A DNA stretch of 64,000 nucleotides from the NCBI GenBank assembly GCA_963786675.1, contig CAWAZY010000003.1, forward strand, positions 1,116,001 to 1,180,000, in the 5' to 3' direction. A program made the position numbers and the translations under genes. The notes under the pieces are model-generated. The model did not search any database and was not told where the DNA came from. It worked only from the letters and a program-made list of their open reading frames with translations. Source of the DNA: JAGVSR01 sp963786675 (GTDB taxonomy: Bacteria > Pseudomonadota > Alphaproteobacteria > Rhizobiales > Hyphomicrobiaceae). Shown piece after piece: positions 47,777-57,746 of the stretch. Within the stretch, counting starts at the first letter, position 1. Each line of letters begins with the position of its first letter.

Positions 47777-48059
47777 CCCTCACGGTGACGGCCCGGGCCT
47801 GTCACATGCTCATCGCGCGACGCCACGGGCTTCGCTCGCGTGCCCCCCGGGCAACGGTTGCCAAGCTCAAAGAGCCCGCCTATTGCTTGCCTCATCCGGG
47901 GCCGGTGATCCTGATGGCGACAACCTTATAGTCTCAGAACATCGCAGGGGCGTGGCCTTGGCCTCCCGCACAGTTCTGCGCGTGTGAGAGGTAAATCCAA
48001 ATGTCGCGCTTCTATGGTAGCTCCGGGGCCGCTCAAGTTATGAGAAATGTGAGATCGGA

Positions 48060-49172
48060 ATGCGCAGGCGCTTCCTAGCTTGGATCGTCGTTCTCCTCGC
48101 GATGGTGGGAATCGCGGGAGGGCTCGGTCTATATAAGTTCAATGAGATCCAGGCTGGCATCGCGGCGGGCGCCGCGCGGCCCGAACCGATCGAGCAGGTG
48201 GCGATGGCGCGCGCCTCCAGCGGCGCGTGGGCGCCGACGACGCGCGCCATTGGAACCGTCGTGGCCTTCCAGCAGTTGGAACTGCGCAACGAGATTGCCG
48301 GACTGGTCGCCGCGCGCGGCTTTGCCTCCGGTGATATCGTGGAAAAGGGGCAAGTTCTCGTTCAATTGGATGACAGAGAAGAGAGAGCGGCCCTTTCCGC
48401 TGCCGAAGCGGAGCGCCGGTTGGCCAAGACCGTGCTCGATCGCCGCGCGGGACTGCGCGACAGCGCTGCCTTTTCGTCCCTGGAGTTCGACAAGTCCCGC
48501 GAAGAATTGGCCGCCGCCACGGCGCGCGCCGAACGGCTCAAGGTGGCGATCGACAAAAAGCGTATGACGGCCCCGTTCAAGGCCCGCATCGGGATTTCCG
48601 ACCTGCAGCCCGGCGCCTATCTGGAATCCGGCACGATGATCGTCCGGCTTCAGGGTGTCGATGACGATGTCTACATCGACTTCTCGCTGCCCCAGGAGAA
48701 CGCGGCTCTGCTTGCCCCGGGCCGCGTTGTGAGCATCACCAGTCCGGCACTGCCGGGAGGCCCGCGCGAGATCACCATTCAGGCCGTCGATGATAGTGTC
48801 GATACCGCGAACCGAACCGTTCGGTTCCGCGCCGTTGGCAAAGGCCTCGGTCATGTTCTGCGCCCAGGCGCATTCGTGGATGTGGTTGCCGCAACGGCAA
48901 AGCCGGTTTCGCGGGTTCTCATTCCGTTGTCGGCCGTACGCCGCTCGCCCAACGGCCAGCACGTCTTCGTCATCGACACCAAGGACGGTAAATCGCGCGC
49001 GCGCGAACGCCCTGTTGAGACGGGCGCCATGGTGGGCGAACTCGTGATCGTGGAAAAGGGTCTCAAAGAGGGTGAACTGATCGCAACAGCCGGATCATTC
49101 AAGTTGCGGGACGGTCTACTCGTGACTGTTGAGGCCGCAGCGGATACGGCCGCACCGGCTGTGGTCAACTGA
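48060..49172 (+). CDS. RND efflux periplasmic adaptor (membrane fusion protein)
   Basis: 370 residues. An N-terminal helix (FLAWIVVLLAMVGIAGGLGLYKF) is followed by lipoyl halves (FQQLELRNEIAGLVAARGFASGDIVEKGQVLVQLDDRE; MTAPFKARIGISDLQPGAYLESG), a short helical hairpin (SAAEAERRLAKTVLDRRAGLRD) and barrel domains (RVLIPLSAVRRSPNGQHVFVI). It pairs with the pump gene 17 bp downstream. Substrates are unknown, and no regulator is seen beside it. Confidence 0.92.
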   Translation: MRRRFLAWIVVLLAMVGIAGGLGLYKFNEIQAGIAAGAARPEPIEQVAMARASSGAWAPTTRAIGTVVAFQQLELRNEIAGLVAARGFASGDIVEKGQVLVQLDDREERAALSAAEAERRLAKTVLDRRAGLRDSAAFSSLEFDKSREELAAATARAERLKVAIDKKRMTAPFKARIGISDLQPGAYLESGTMIVRLQGVDDDVYIDFSLPQENAALLAPGRVVSITSPALPGGPREITIQAVDDSVDTANRTVRFRAVGKGLGHVLRPGAFVDVVAATAKPVSRVLIPLSAVRRSPNGQHVFVIDTKDGKSRARERPVETGAMVGELVIVEKGLKEGELIATAGSFKLRDGLLVTVEAAADTAAPAVVN

Positions 49173-49189
49173 GGGCGCAGGGGAAAAAT

Positions 49190-52100
49190 ATGCGTGCGCT
49201 CGATATCTTCGTTCGCCGGCCGGTCATCGCCATTGTTCTGAACTTGGCGCTGGTCCTGATCGGCGTGCGCGCGGCCTCGCAGCTGCCTATTCAGCAGTAT
49301 CCGCGTATCGAAAGCTCTTCGATCCTGATCACGACGGTCTATATCGGCGCGTCTGCGGAAACCATTCGCGGCTTCGTGACAACGCCCATCGAGCGGGCGG
49401 TCTCCTCGCTCACTGGCATCGACTACGTCGAAAGCTCCAGCGTGCCGGGCCTCAGCACGGTAACCGTGCGCCTCAAGCTCAATCAACCCAGCACCACGGC
49501 CTTGGCCGAGGTGGGCAACAGGCTCGACCAGATCCGGAGCGAACTGCCGACCGAGATTGAGTCGCCCGTCGTCGAGGTGCAGCGCGCCGACCGGCCCTAC
49601 GCCACGTTCTACGTCAGCGTCACATCCGAAACGATGACGCCCTCCCAAGTCACCGATTTTCTGGTTCGCAACATCCAACCGCGCTTGAGCACAATTCCCG
49701 ACGTGCAACGCGTCGGACTTGAGGGAGCACGCCCTCAGGCCATGCGCATCTGGTTGGATGCCGAGCGGCTCTCCGCCTTCGGGCTCAGCGCCAACGACGT
49801 CCAGGACGCCCTGACCCGCAACAACTTTCTCGCGGCTGTCGGCCGGGCAAAGAATAACGACGTGCAGGTCGACTTGCTCGCCGATACCGACTTGCGCAAG
49901 GCGGAGGAATTCGAACGCCTGATTGTGCGGGAAGACCGCGACCGCATTGTCCGCATTTCGGATCTGGGCCGCGTCGAGCTTGGCGCGGAAGAAGAGACGT
50001 CGAACGTGCGCCACAACGGCAAGGATGCGGTTTATCTGTCCGTGTGGCCGCTTCCGGGCACGAACGAAATCAAGGTCGCGGTCGATCTACGACAGGAAAT
50101 TGCGAAGATCGGACCGACGCTCCCTGCCGGCATGGAGATCGCGCTGGCCTACGACGGCGCCGTCTACATGGAGAACTCGATCAGGGAAATTTTGACGACC
50201 TTTGTCGAAACAGTCCTGATCGTTGGCCTGATCGTTTTCCTGTTTCTGGGTTCCGCCCGCAGCGCTCTTGTGCCCCTCGTTACGATTCCGATCTCTCTCG
50301 TCGGCGCCACGGCAGCCATGATGGCCATGGGATTTTCCCTCAATCTACTCACCTTGCTCGCCATCGTGTTGTCGGTCGGAATCGTGGTCGACGACGCCAT
50401 CGTGGTCGTGGAAAATGTTTCGCGGCACATGCGTGACGGCATGGGGCGCATCCAGGCGGCCCTGGTCAGCTCGCGCCAGCTCTTCTCGCCGATTATCGCC
50501 ATGACCATCACGCTCGCGGCGGTCTACGCACCGATCGGTTTTCTTTCCGGATTGACCGGCGTTCTGTTCAAGGAGTTCGCCTTTACGCTCGCGACCGCCG
50601 TCATCATGTCGGGCTTCGTCGCCATCACGCTGTCGCCAATCATGAGCGCTTATACCGCCCCGGAAGGCGGTCACGAAAGCCGCTATGCCCGCTTCATCGG
50701 CCGCCAGATGGATCGGCTGGCAGAGGCGTATGGCCACTTCCTTGATGTCATTTTGAATCTGCGGGGACCCATCCTGGCCTTCGCGGCGTTCATCGGCATT
50801 CTGGCCGTCCCGCTCTATATGTTCTCGGGCAAAGAGCTCGCCCCCGTCGAGGACGAGGGCTTCATCTTGCTGATCGTCAACTCGGCCCCCGACGCTTCCC
50901 TGCCCTACACGGCCGGTCACATGGACAAGGTCTACGACGTGGGCAAGGCTCTGCCCGAGTTCGACGCCATGTTCGAGATCGTTTTTCCATCCAGCGGCTT
51001 TGGCGGCTATCTGTTCAAGAATTGGCGGGAGCGCGAGCGCAGCGCACACGAAATTCAGCCAGAGGTTTTCGCCGGGGTCTCAGCGATCAAGGAACTGCAA
51101 ATCTACGCGGTTCTGCCGCCACCCCTCCCGGGGGCCGGGAATTTCGACGTGGAGTTGGTTCTCAAGGGCCCAGGCACGCCTGAGCAGATGGCCGACTATG
51201 CCCGCCAGCTCGTTGCTGCAGCCTTTGCAAGCGGCAAGTTCATGTTTGCCGATACCGATCTCAAGATCGACCTGCCTCAGGTGCGCGTCGTCATCAATCG
51301 CGAGCGCGTTGCGGATTTGGGGCTCGATCTCGCCGATGTCGGCCGCCAGCTGGGCATTCTTCTCGCCGGCAACTACGTCAATCGCTTCACGCAAGAGGGC
51401 CGCGCCTACAAGGTGATCCCCCAGGTCGAGCTGACGGCACGGGCCGCGGCATCAACCCTGCTCGACTACAAGGTGCGCACGCGCGCCGGGCAGCAGGTGC
51501 CCATTTCCGCCTTCGCGACCCTGGAGACGACCACCGCACCGCGGACACTGGCCCGCTTCCAGCAGGCGGACAGCTTCCGGGTTTATGGAGGCGTACCGCC
51601 CGGCGTAACAAAGTCCCAAGGGCTCGACGCCCTGGAAGCTGCGGCGAAATCAATTCTTCCGGCGGGTTACACAATCGACTACGCGGGCGAATCTCGTCAG
51701 ATCCGCCAGGAGGGAACGACACTGGCAGGCACACTGGGCTTCTCGATCCTGCTGATCTACCTGGTGTTGGCCGCCCAGTTCGGCAGTTTTCGTGATCCCC
51801 TGGTTGTTCTTCTGGGGTCGGTGCCGCTCGCCTTGTCCGCCGCGCTGGTCTTTACGTTCTTCGGCTTTACGACGATCAACATCTTCAGCCAAATCGGCCT
51901 CATCACACTCGTCGGGCTCATCGCGAAGAATGGCATTCTGATTGTATCCTTCGCCAACGAATTGCAGGAATCCGGCCTCGACAAGGTGGCGGCCATCCGT
52001 GAGTCGGCCAAGACACGTCTGCGTCCAATTCTCATGACGACGGCAGCCACCGTATTCGGCCACATGCCCCTGGTGTTTGTGACGGGCGCCGGCGCCGAAG

Positions 52101-52264
52101 CCCGCAACAGCATCGGCATCATGCTGGTCAGCGGCATGGCGATCGGCACGTTGTTTACCCTGTTGATCCTGCCGGTGATCTACCTTGCCATCGCCGCGAC
52201 CCACCGCCCGCGCGCGACGGAAGATGACATTGATATGTCGGCCGTTAAGCCCGCGGTGGCCTGA
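49190..52264 (+). CDS. RND multidrug-type efflux pump (AcrB/HAE1 family)
   Basis: 1,024 residues with the usual twelve membrane helices and two large periplasmic loops. It starts MRALDIFVRRPVIAIVLNLALVLIGV. The proton-relay pair is in IVVDDAIVVVENVSRHM. Other family motifs are FVTTPIERAVSSLTGIDYVESSS, GLIAKNGILIVSFANELQE and the C-terminal LRPILMTTAATVFGHMPLVF. It works as a trimer driven by proton movement, with the adaptor upstream; a TolC-like channel would be encoded elsewhere. The gene appears complete. Confidence 0.94.
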   Translation: MRALDIFVRRPVIAIVLNLALVLIGVRAASQLPIQQYPRIESSSILITTVYIGASAETIRGFVTTPIERAVSSLTGIDYVESSSVPGLSTVTVRLKLNQPSTTALAEVGNRLDQIRSELPTEIESPVVEVQRADRPYATFYVSVTSETMTPSQVTDFLVRNIQPRLSTIPDVQRVGLEGARPQAMRIWLDAERLSAFGLSANDVQDALTRNNFLAAVGRAKNNDVQVDLLADTDLRKAEEFERLIVREDRDRIVRISDLGRVELGAEEETSNVRHNGKDAVYLSVWPLPGTNEIKVAVDLRQEIAKIGPTLPAGMEIALAYDGAVYMENSIREILTTFVETVLIVGLIVFLFLGSARSALVPLVTIPISLVGATAAMMAMGFSLNLLTLLAIVLSVGIVVDDAIVVVENVSRHMRDGMGRIQAALVSSRQLFSPIIAMTITLAAVYAPIGFLSGLTGVLFKEFAFTLATAVIMSGFVAITLSPIMSAYTAPEGGHESRYARFIGRQMDRLAEAYGHFLDVILNLRGPILAFAAFIGILAVPLYMFSGKELAPVEDEGFILLIVNSAPDASLPYTAGHMDKVYDVGKALPEFDAMFEIVFPSSGFGGYLFKNWRERERSAHEIQPEVFAGVSAIKELQIYAVLPPPLPGAGNFDVELVLKGPGTPEQMADYARQLVAAAFASGKFMFADTDLKIDLPQVRVVINRERVADLGLDLADVGRQLGILLAGNYVNRFTQEGRAYKVIPQVELTARAAASTLLDYKVRTRAGQQVPISAFATLETTTAPRTLARFQQADSFRVYGGVPPGVTKSQGLDALEAAAKSILPAGYTIDYAGESRQIRQEGTTLAGTLGFSILLIYLVLAAQFGSFRDPLVVLLGSVPLALSAALVFTFFGFTTINIFSQIGLITLVGLIAKNGILIVSFANELQESGLDKVAAIRESAKTRLRPILMTTAATVFGHMPLVFVTGAGAEARNSIGIMLVSGMAIGTLFTLLILPVIYLAIAATHRPRATEDDIDMSAVKPAVA

Positions 52265-52423
52265 CCGCTGGGCTGGAGCTTTGTTCACGCCTCACGCCTG
52301 GCCTTAAATTGCGTGATCTCCGGACCGATTGAATTCATGCCTACGGATCTTCGAGTCCCGCTTGGAGCAAAAAGTCGTGCGTGATAGGTCTATCCGCTGA
52401 CTCATCTTGATGGATACTGCCTT

Positions 52424-53506
52424 GTGAATCGCCGCTCGTTTATCCATTTGGCTTTGGGGGGAACATTGGCCAGTGCTGTCCTCGGGTCCGCCTGTCAGCC
52501 GCCGCCGATACGATCCCGCGCGCAGTTGTTCGGCTTCAATCTGATCGCCTGGGACCGGCGCGCGTTGACCAATGCAACGGCTTGGCGAAAGTCTATTGCA
52601 GCCTTACATGGTCTGGGCATCAGCCGGGTCACGATCGTCCCCTATCAGCTTCTGGATCCGGATAGTCTCCGCCTGCTGTCCAAGAGTCAGTTTGATCTCG
52701 TCTTTGGCCCTTCCGCCGAAGTCGTGGCCGAAATCATCCGCTACGCCAAGACGCTGAACATGAGCGTCAGCCTCAAGCCGATGATCGAGATCGACAACGA
52801 GGAGGGCGAGGGTGACATCTGGCGCGGCACGGTGAAGATTGGTCCAGACAAGGCTGGCGCATTCTTCGACAGTTATCAGGCCCACATCCTCCAGATGCTC
52901 AAGGTAGCCGTCGATGAGGGCGCAGACCGCTTCTACATCGGCTCCGAACTGGCAGGCCTCGTGACCGACAAACGTCACACCGGAAGATGGCTCGATCTGA
53001 TCGTAGCCTGCCGGCGCAGCCTGGGCGATAGTTCATGCCTTCTCACCTACGCCGCCAACTTCGACGAGTATGAACAGGTGCCGTTCTGGAGCGAACTCGA
53101 TGAGATCGGCGTCGACGCCTATTTCCCTCTCGCGCGAAAGAAGGAGGCGGCGGGGCTCCTGCAACCGGGCCACGAACTTCTCCGCAAGCGCTTTGATAAG
53201 GTTCTGATAGACCTGCAAGCGTTTTCGAAGCGCATGAAGCGGCCCATGTTTCTGGCCGAGTGGGGTGTCGTGCCCTTCGACCTGACCACGACCGAGCCCT
53301 CGGCAGCCCAGCCATCCGAGTCGTATGACCTTGGCGAGATGCTGAACGCCTACACGGCGGTCATCGGTGCTGTGCAGGCACAGGGCGACTGGCTCGCCGG
53401 ATGCGACTTCTGGCACTGGAGCGTTTCGTCCCACAATGACAGCAACTACAGCATCGACGCGGGAAGTCCCGTCGCCGAAATGCTGCGCTCGGCCGCCATG
53501 CTATGA
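52424..53506 (+). CDS. Tat-exported glycoside hydrolase-like protein (GH113-like TIM barrel)
   Basis: 360 residues from a GTG start. The N-terminus NRRSFIHLALGG is a twin-arginine signal, with a cysteine at GSACQPP that could be lipidated, although the lipobox is weak. The barrel starts LFGFNLIAWDRRAL. A probable acid/base Glu is in DRFYIGSELAGL and a nucleophile Glu in RPMFLAEWGV, like GH113 and related clans. GCDFWHWSV lies near the end. It overlaps the 3' end of wecB on the other strand by 6 bp. It is probably a periplasmic polysaccharide-cleaving or remodelling enzyme of the adjoining locus. Confidence 0.75.
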   Translation: MNRRSFIHLALGGTLASAVLGSACQPPPIRSRAQLFGFNLIAWDRRALTNATAWRKSIAALHGLGISRVTIVPYQLLDPDSLRLLSKSQFDLVFGPSAEVVAEIIRYAKTLNMSVSLKPMIEIDNEEGEGDIWRGTVKIGPDKAGAFFDSYQAHILQMLKVAVDEGADRFYIGSELAGLVTDKRHTGRWLDLIVACRRSLGDSSCLLTYAANFDEYEQVPFWSELDEIGVDAYFPLARKKEAAGLLQPGHELLRKRFDKVLIDLQAFSKRMKRPMFLAEWGVVPFDLTTTEPSAAQPSESYDLGEMLNAYTAVIGAVQAQGDWLAGCDFWHWSVSSHNDSNYSIDAGSPVAEMLRSAAML

Positions 53507-54691
53507 GGTAATCGCCGGACCAGCCGCGATACCCGCGCCTGCCTGGACGACGCGCCTCTCCACAGTTGCCCCACGGGGCTTGCGGCCATTGACGAGCCGA
53601 TCAACGATCCGGGACGCGGCATGCCCATCTCCGAATGGACTATCCGCGTTGACGCGCGTGGGCTTATGGCCATGCGTAAGAGCCCGCACCGTTTCTACGA
53701 TGGCGGCCTTATCGCAGCCGACCAGATGACCAAAGCCGGCTTCCACGACTTCCGGCCGTTCGGTCACATCGCGCGTAATGACGACTGGAATTCCAAATGA
53801 CGGCGCTTCCTCCTGGATGCCGCCGGAATCCGTCACCACTGTCCACGCCTGCATGAGCAGATAGACAAAGTCTGTGTATCTGAGCGGATCGATCAACATC
53901 AGGTTCTCGCTGTCCCCCAGATGCTCCTTGACCGCCTGCCTGACTGACGGATTGGGATGCACGGGGAAGACGAGTTGCTTATCGCCGTCAGCGGCCAACG
54001 TGCGCAACGCTTCAAGCACGCGCACCATGGGCTCACCGAAATTCTCGCGGCGATGACCCGTTACAAGAACAAGTTTCTTGTCTTTGGGTATGCGGGCAAC
54101 ATCGGGATTGTGCGGCATGTAGCCGTCCATCAGACGCGCGCGAACGAATTGCAGCGCATCGACAACGGTGTTGCCGGTCACGAGAATCTGATGGGGCGCG
54201 ACGTGTTCGCGCAGCAGATTTTCCCGCGCAGCGCGCGTTGGCGGAAAATGCAGATCGGCGCCGACACCGATGACACGGCGAGAAAACTCCTCTGGCCACG
54301 GCGCCTGAAGGTCGTTGGTGCGAAGTCCCGCCTCCACATGCGCCACCGGTACCTTATGCAAGAAGCCCGCGATGCCGCCTGACATGGCAGAAAGCGTATC
54401 TCCCTGCACGATGATGGAGTCGTATGTTGTCCCGCGCAGGATCTTGCCGAGAAGCATCAGCATTCGCCCGGTCTTTTCCGGCAGGCTCTGCTGCATCATC
54501 ACATCGTCAGCGGTATGCGTAACCTCGATCCCGAAGAGGTCGAGGAGGCCATCGGCCAGATCCACATGCTGCCCGGTCCAGAATGTCTCAACCGCCGCGC
54601 GTTTATGGGCGCGCAGCGCGCGATAGACCGGACCGAGTTTAATGATTTCGGGTCGTGTCCCAAATATCATGAGAGATCGATGCACGTTCAT
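53501..54691 (-). CDS. wecB: UDP-N-acetylglucosamine 2-epimerase (non-hydrolysing)
   Basis: Converts UDP-GlcNAc to UDP-ManNAc in the cytoplasm for polysaccharide synthesis. 396 residues from the ATG at 54691, with AGGAG very close upstream. Motifs include LMIFGTRPEIIKLGPVYRAL, QGDTLSAMSGG, HVEAGLRTND, PEEFSRRVI, VTGHRRENFG and VTDSGGIQEEAPSFGIPVV, which contain the conserved Asp, Glu, Glu and His of the active site. The C-terminus is some 25 residues longer than usual. It is the last of three co-directional genes. Confidence 0.93.
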   Translation of the reverse strand: MNVHRSLMIFGTRPEIIKLGPVYRALRAHKRAAVETFWTGQHVDLADGLLDLFGIEVTHTADDVMMQQSLPEKTGRMLMLLGKILRGTTYDSIIVQGDTLSAMSGGIAGFLHKVPVAHVEAGLRTNDLQAPWPEEFSRRVIGVGADLHFPPTRAARENLLREHVAPHQILVTGNTVVDALQFVRARLMDGYMPHNPDVARIPKDKKLVLVTGHRRENFGEPMVRVLEALRTLAADGDKQLVFPVHPNPSVRQAVKEHLGDSENLMLIDPLRYTDFVYLLMQAWTVVTDSGGIQEEAPSFGIPVVITRDVTERPEVVEAGFGHLVGCDKAAIVETVRALTHGHKPTRVNADSPFGDGHAASRIVDRLVNGRKPRGATVERRVVQAGAGIAAGPAITS

Positions 54692-54743
54692 TCTCCTACT
54701 GCACACTGCCCGCAGACCGACGCGGAACAAACTCGAAGTGCCC

Positions 54744-57692
54744 TCATTGCAAGGAAATCCACAGACCGGCGGACTTGGAATACTTGGCCACTGGCGTGCC
54801 GCCGCATCCCTGACCCTGACAGCCCCCACGCAGGAACGTTGTTCCCCTTTTGGTGGCGGGAGCCGCCGCTTCCGCCGCGACTTTGCGCGGTGCTGACTTC
54901 GCCTTTGCGACCTTGCGGTGAGAACCCTTCTTGGACTTCACCCGGAGCTTTGAAAATTTGGTTCGCTTCTTGATTGTTGCGGCTTTCTGGAGCGCCTTCT
55001 TGCCTGCACGCTCAGCAGCGGCAAGGCTCTTGACGGATGCCGCCTTCGCAATCACCTCAGGAGAGACCACCGCATTTTCAATTTCTGCTTCAGTTTCTTT
55101 CGCCGCAGCGATGCTGCGCAACGCCTCGCCCGCGATTTCATTGCGCTCATAGGCCTCCTCAGAATCAGTTTCCGCACCGGTCGCAACGGCCAGAGCGACA
55201 TCCGTCGCGGCGATCGCAGCTGGCGTGGCCTGAGAGAGGAGGTTGGCATCACGCTTTGCCCGTTCAGCAAGCGATGCCCCCGCAAGGCTCATGACGCTCT
55301 CGCGCGTCTCGGTGGTCGCGCCTTCTCTGCCCAGTTCCGAAACAACCAGCTCTTCGAAAGGCGCCATGGCCGAGGGAACGGCCCCAGCCAAAACATCCGC
55401 GTCACGCTTTGCCGTGTCCGCGAGGGAGGATCCTGCCAGACTCATGATGCTCTCACGTGTCTCCGTGGACATGCTTGTCCCGGACGCCTCGGCAACGACT
55501 GTCTGATCTGGAGACGCCAGCTCTGACGGAACGGCTTGCGCCAGGATCTCCGCGTCGCGCTTCGCCCAATCGGCCAGGGAGGCCCCGGCCAAGCTCATGA
55601 CGCTCTCTCGCGTCTCAGTGGGTGCGATCACGGCGTCGGCCAGCGGGGTTTCTTCGTCGCCCGTCAGGTCTTCATCATTTTCTTGCAGCAGCGCAACCAC
55701 ATCGCCGCGTACGGCAGGCCGGGCCAAATCAATCAAACTTTGGTCACCACGCGCAATCTCCTGCAGGCTGACCTCAGCAAGTGACGTCGCTGTGGCCCGC
55801 AGAGCGGCACGCGTAACGGGATCATTGCGCACCTGTTCCGCAGGCGCTCCGTCCGCCGCTGCGGACGTCTCTGACTCTAAGGCGTCTTCGCCTTCGTCTT
55901 CCGCCATGGCAACCGTGACTTCGGATTGCGTTGCGACGCGCGCCGGCAACGCCGCGGTGATGACCTCATCGTCACGTGACCGGGCACTCTGGAGGCTGAA
56001 TTCAGCAAGCGTCTCCGCGGTCTGCCGTAACCTGTCTGCCGCCTTTACCTGCCCCGAGACAGTCGCTGTTGCCATATCAGACGGCAATGCGTCCTCTACG
56101 GGGTCCAAACCGGCGCCGAGCTGCCGGCCCTCCACGATGCGCTGTTCCTCCCGGTCGAAGAACTCCGATGTGATGACGTCCGACAGCTGTTCAGTGACAG
56201 GCGTCATCAGCGGCTCGTAGATGCGCAGGCCACCCGCCACGAGCAGAGCGACGCAAGCGAAGGCCACCGCGCCGCCGATACGGTTGGAGAAGGACATGCG
56301 GGTGGCTGGACGCTTGCCGGCCGCGCTGCGGGCTACGGCAACACTGGCTCCGGCTAGGTTGAATGTAGCGGGAAGTTCATGCTGGGTCTTGGCCCAGGCG
56401 ATGGGCTTGGACGCCAGCCCCGACTTAACAATGAAGCTGCGCCAAGCCCGCGCTGCCGCCAGGGCATTGATGATAAGTGCGAAGGGCCACCGCGCGAACA
56501 GCCCCAGCACGTCATAGCTTCCATAGATCTTGCGCAGAGAAAGCGATTTCTGAACCAGACGCAAGACGAGGCTCACGCTGTTGAGCGCGAGAACAGCGAG
56601 AAGGAGCGATCTCTGCCAGGGTGCGAACGCGCTGAAATCCGGACGGACGACGAGGCACGCAGCAAGAAGAACAATGGAGAACAGCGGCAGAAAATTCGCG
56701 ACTGCGCCTTTGCGATCGCGGTATAGGAAAAACCGGTTCCATGCGCTGCCAAACCAGCCCAAGCGGCGGGCACTCTCAAAGCCGATACCGAACGTCCATC
56801 GCGTACGTTGACGCAACGACGCCCCGAACGTCTTGGGAAAGTACTCGAATGTCGCAACAATGGGGGACCCTGGTGCGGTGACATCCCGGTAGCTCGCGAA
56901 AGCCGTCGAGAACCCCGCCTGGTGGGCTTCCGCCCCCAAGACGTAATCCTCGGTCACGCTGCCTGGCTGCAAGACGTGTCCGCGTTCGGCAATGAAATGC
57001 AGGATCAGATCCTTGCGCAGGCATGTGCCGACACCCGCCGACGGAACGAAGGCACCAAGCTCTTCGCGCAGCAACATTTCTCCCGTATGGCGCTCAGCAA
57101 ACTCCTCCATGTAGGTGGCGGCGACCAGTGATCTGTCGCGTGAATCCAGCGAGAAAATCGGGATCTGGATCATGGCGTGATGGCGCGACTCGATCGCGTA
57201 CACGTCAAAGGATCGCGGTGCGATCACATCCTCGCTGTCATGCATAATGACGAGTTCGGGCGCAGACGCGGGCTTGGCGAAAACACGCGCGAACATTTCG
57301 TTGAGCATCTGGCCCTTGGACGTCGGACCATTGCGCCGGTTTACGACGACTTCGACTGAACCGGGGAAACGCTCAGCGAGCGCCTCCGCCACGGCCACCG
57401 TCTCGGTGTCATTGGGATAGACGCCAAGCACGAACCTGACTGGGCCGTAGGTGAAATTGGCCAGATTTCGTTCGACCATCGGACCGAGCACGTCGGCCTC
57501 GTGCCAGTTGGCAACGAAGATGGCAATTTGAGGCTTATCGCCGGCGGCGGGCGAGATTTCGGGTGTGAGCGGCTTGGATCGCGACTTAGGAACCTTCCAC
57601 CACGTCAGAATGTCGACGATGATGTCATCGAGCGACCCGAGGAGAACGATCAACCCGAGCAGCAATAATGCCGAAGCCAAGAAGTGTTCCAT
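54744..57692 (-). CDS. NfrB-like membrane glycosyltransferase with repeat-rich, basic C-terminal extension
   Basis: 982 residues. The first ~470 are a family-2 glycosyltransferase of the NfrB/WecA-like membrane type: N-terminal helix, IFVANWHEADVLGPMVERNL, HDSEDVI (metal-binding acidic motif), TEDYVLG (catalytic TED) and RQRTRW (processive QxxRW-like), then several membrane helices. A further helix lies near 487. The remaining half is unusual: three close repeats of about 51 residues (ETRESVMSLAGASLADWAKRD type; 55240-55640), two more degenerate copies (near 55700-56020) and a Lys/Arg-rich tail (KKRTKFSKLRVKSKKGSHRKV) ending with cysteines (GGCQGQGCGG). It probably builds an exported aminosugar polymer together with wecB. 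Confidence 0.85.
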   Translation of the reverse strand: MEHFLASALLLLGLIVLLGSLDDIIVDILTWWKVPKSRSKPLTPEISPAAGDKPQIAIFVANWHEADVLGPMVERNLANFTYGPVRFVLGVYPNDTETVAVAEALAERFPGSVEVVVNRRNGPTSKGQMLNEMFARVFAKPASAPELVIMHDSEDVIAPRSFDVYAIESRHHAMIQIPIFSLDSRDRSLVAATYMEEFAERHTGEMLLREELGAFVPSAGVGTCLRKDLILHFIAERGHVLQPGSVTEDYVLGAEAHQAGFSTAFASYRDVTAPGSPIVATFEYFPKTFGASLRQRTRWTFGIGFESARRLGWFGSAWNRFFLYRDRKGAVANFLPLFSIVLLAACLVVRPDFSAFAPWQRSLLLAVLALNSVSLVLRLVQKSLSLRKIYGSYDVLGLFARWPFALIINALAAARAWRSFIVKSGLASKPIAWAKTQHELPATFNLAGASVAVARSAAGKRPATRMSFSNRIGGAVAFACVALLVAGGLRIYEPLMTPVTEQLSDVITSEFFDREEQRIVEGRQLGAGLDPVEDALPSDMATATVSGQVKAADRLRQTAETLAEFSLQSARSRDDEVITAALPARVATQSEVTVAMAEDEGEDALESETSAAADGAPAEQVRNDPVTRAALRATATSLAEVSLQEIARGDQSLIDLARPAVRGDVVALLQENDEDLTGDEETPLADAVIAPTETRESVMSLAGASLADWAKRDAEILAQAVPSELASPDQTVVAEASGTSMSTETRESIMSLAGSSLADTAKRDADVLAGAVPSAMAPFEELVVSELGREGATTETRESVMSLAGASLAERAKRDANLLSQATPAAIAATDVALAVATGAETDSEEAYERNEIAGEALRSIAAAKETEAEIENAVVSPEVIAKAASVKSLAAAERAGKKALQKAATIKKRTKFSKLRVKSKKGSHRKVAKAKSAPRKVAAEAAAPATKRGTTFLRGGCQGQGCGGTPVAKYSKSAGLWISLQ

Positions 57693-57746
57693 AACGCGTA
57701 CTCATACTCATACACAAAAATGCCCGCGGCCGGAGCGAGCCCCGAC

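Noticed and set aside
47783..47804. Hairpin GTGACGGCCC/GGGCCTGTCAC after the adaptor gene
   Set aside because: The stem has a bulge, no loop to speak of and no T-run, so it is not a convincing terminator.
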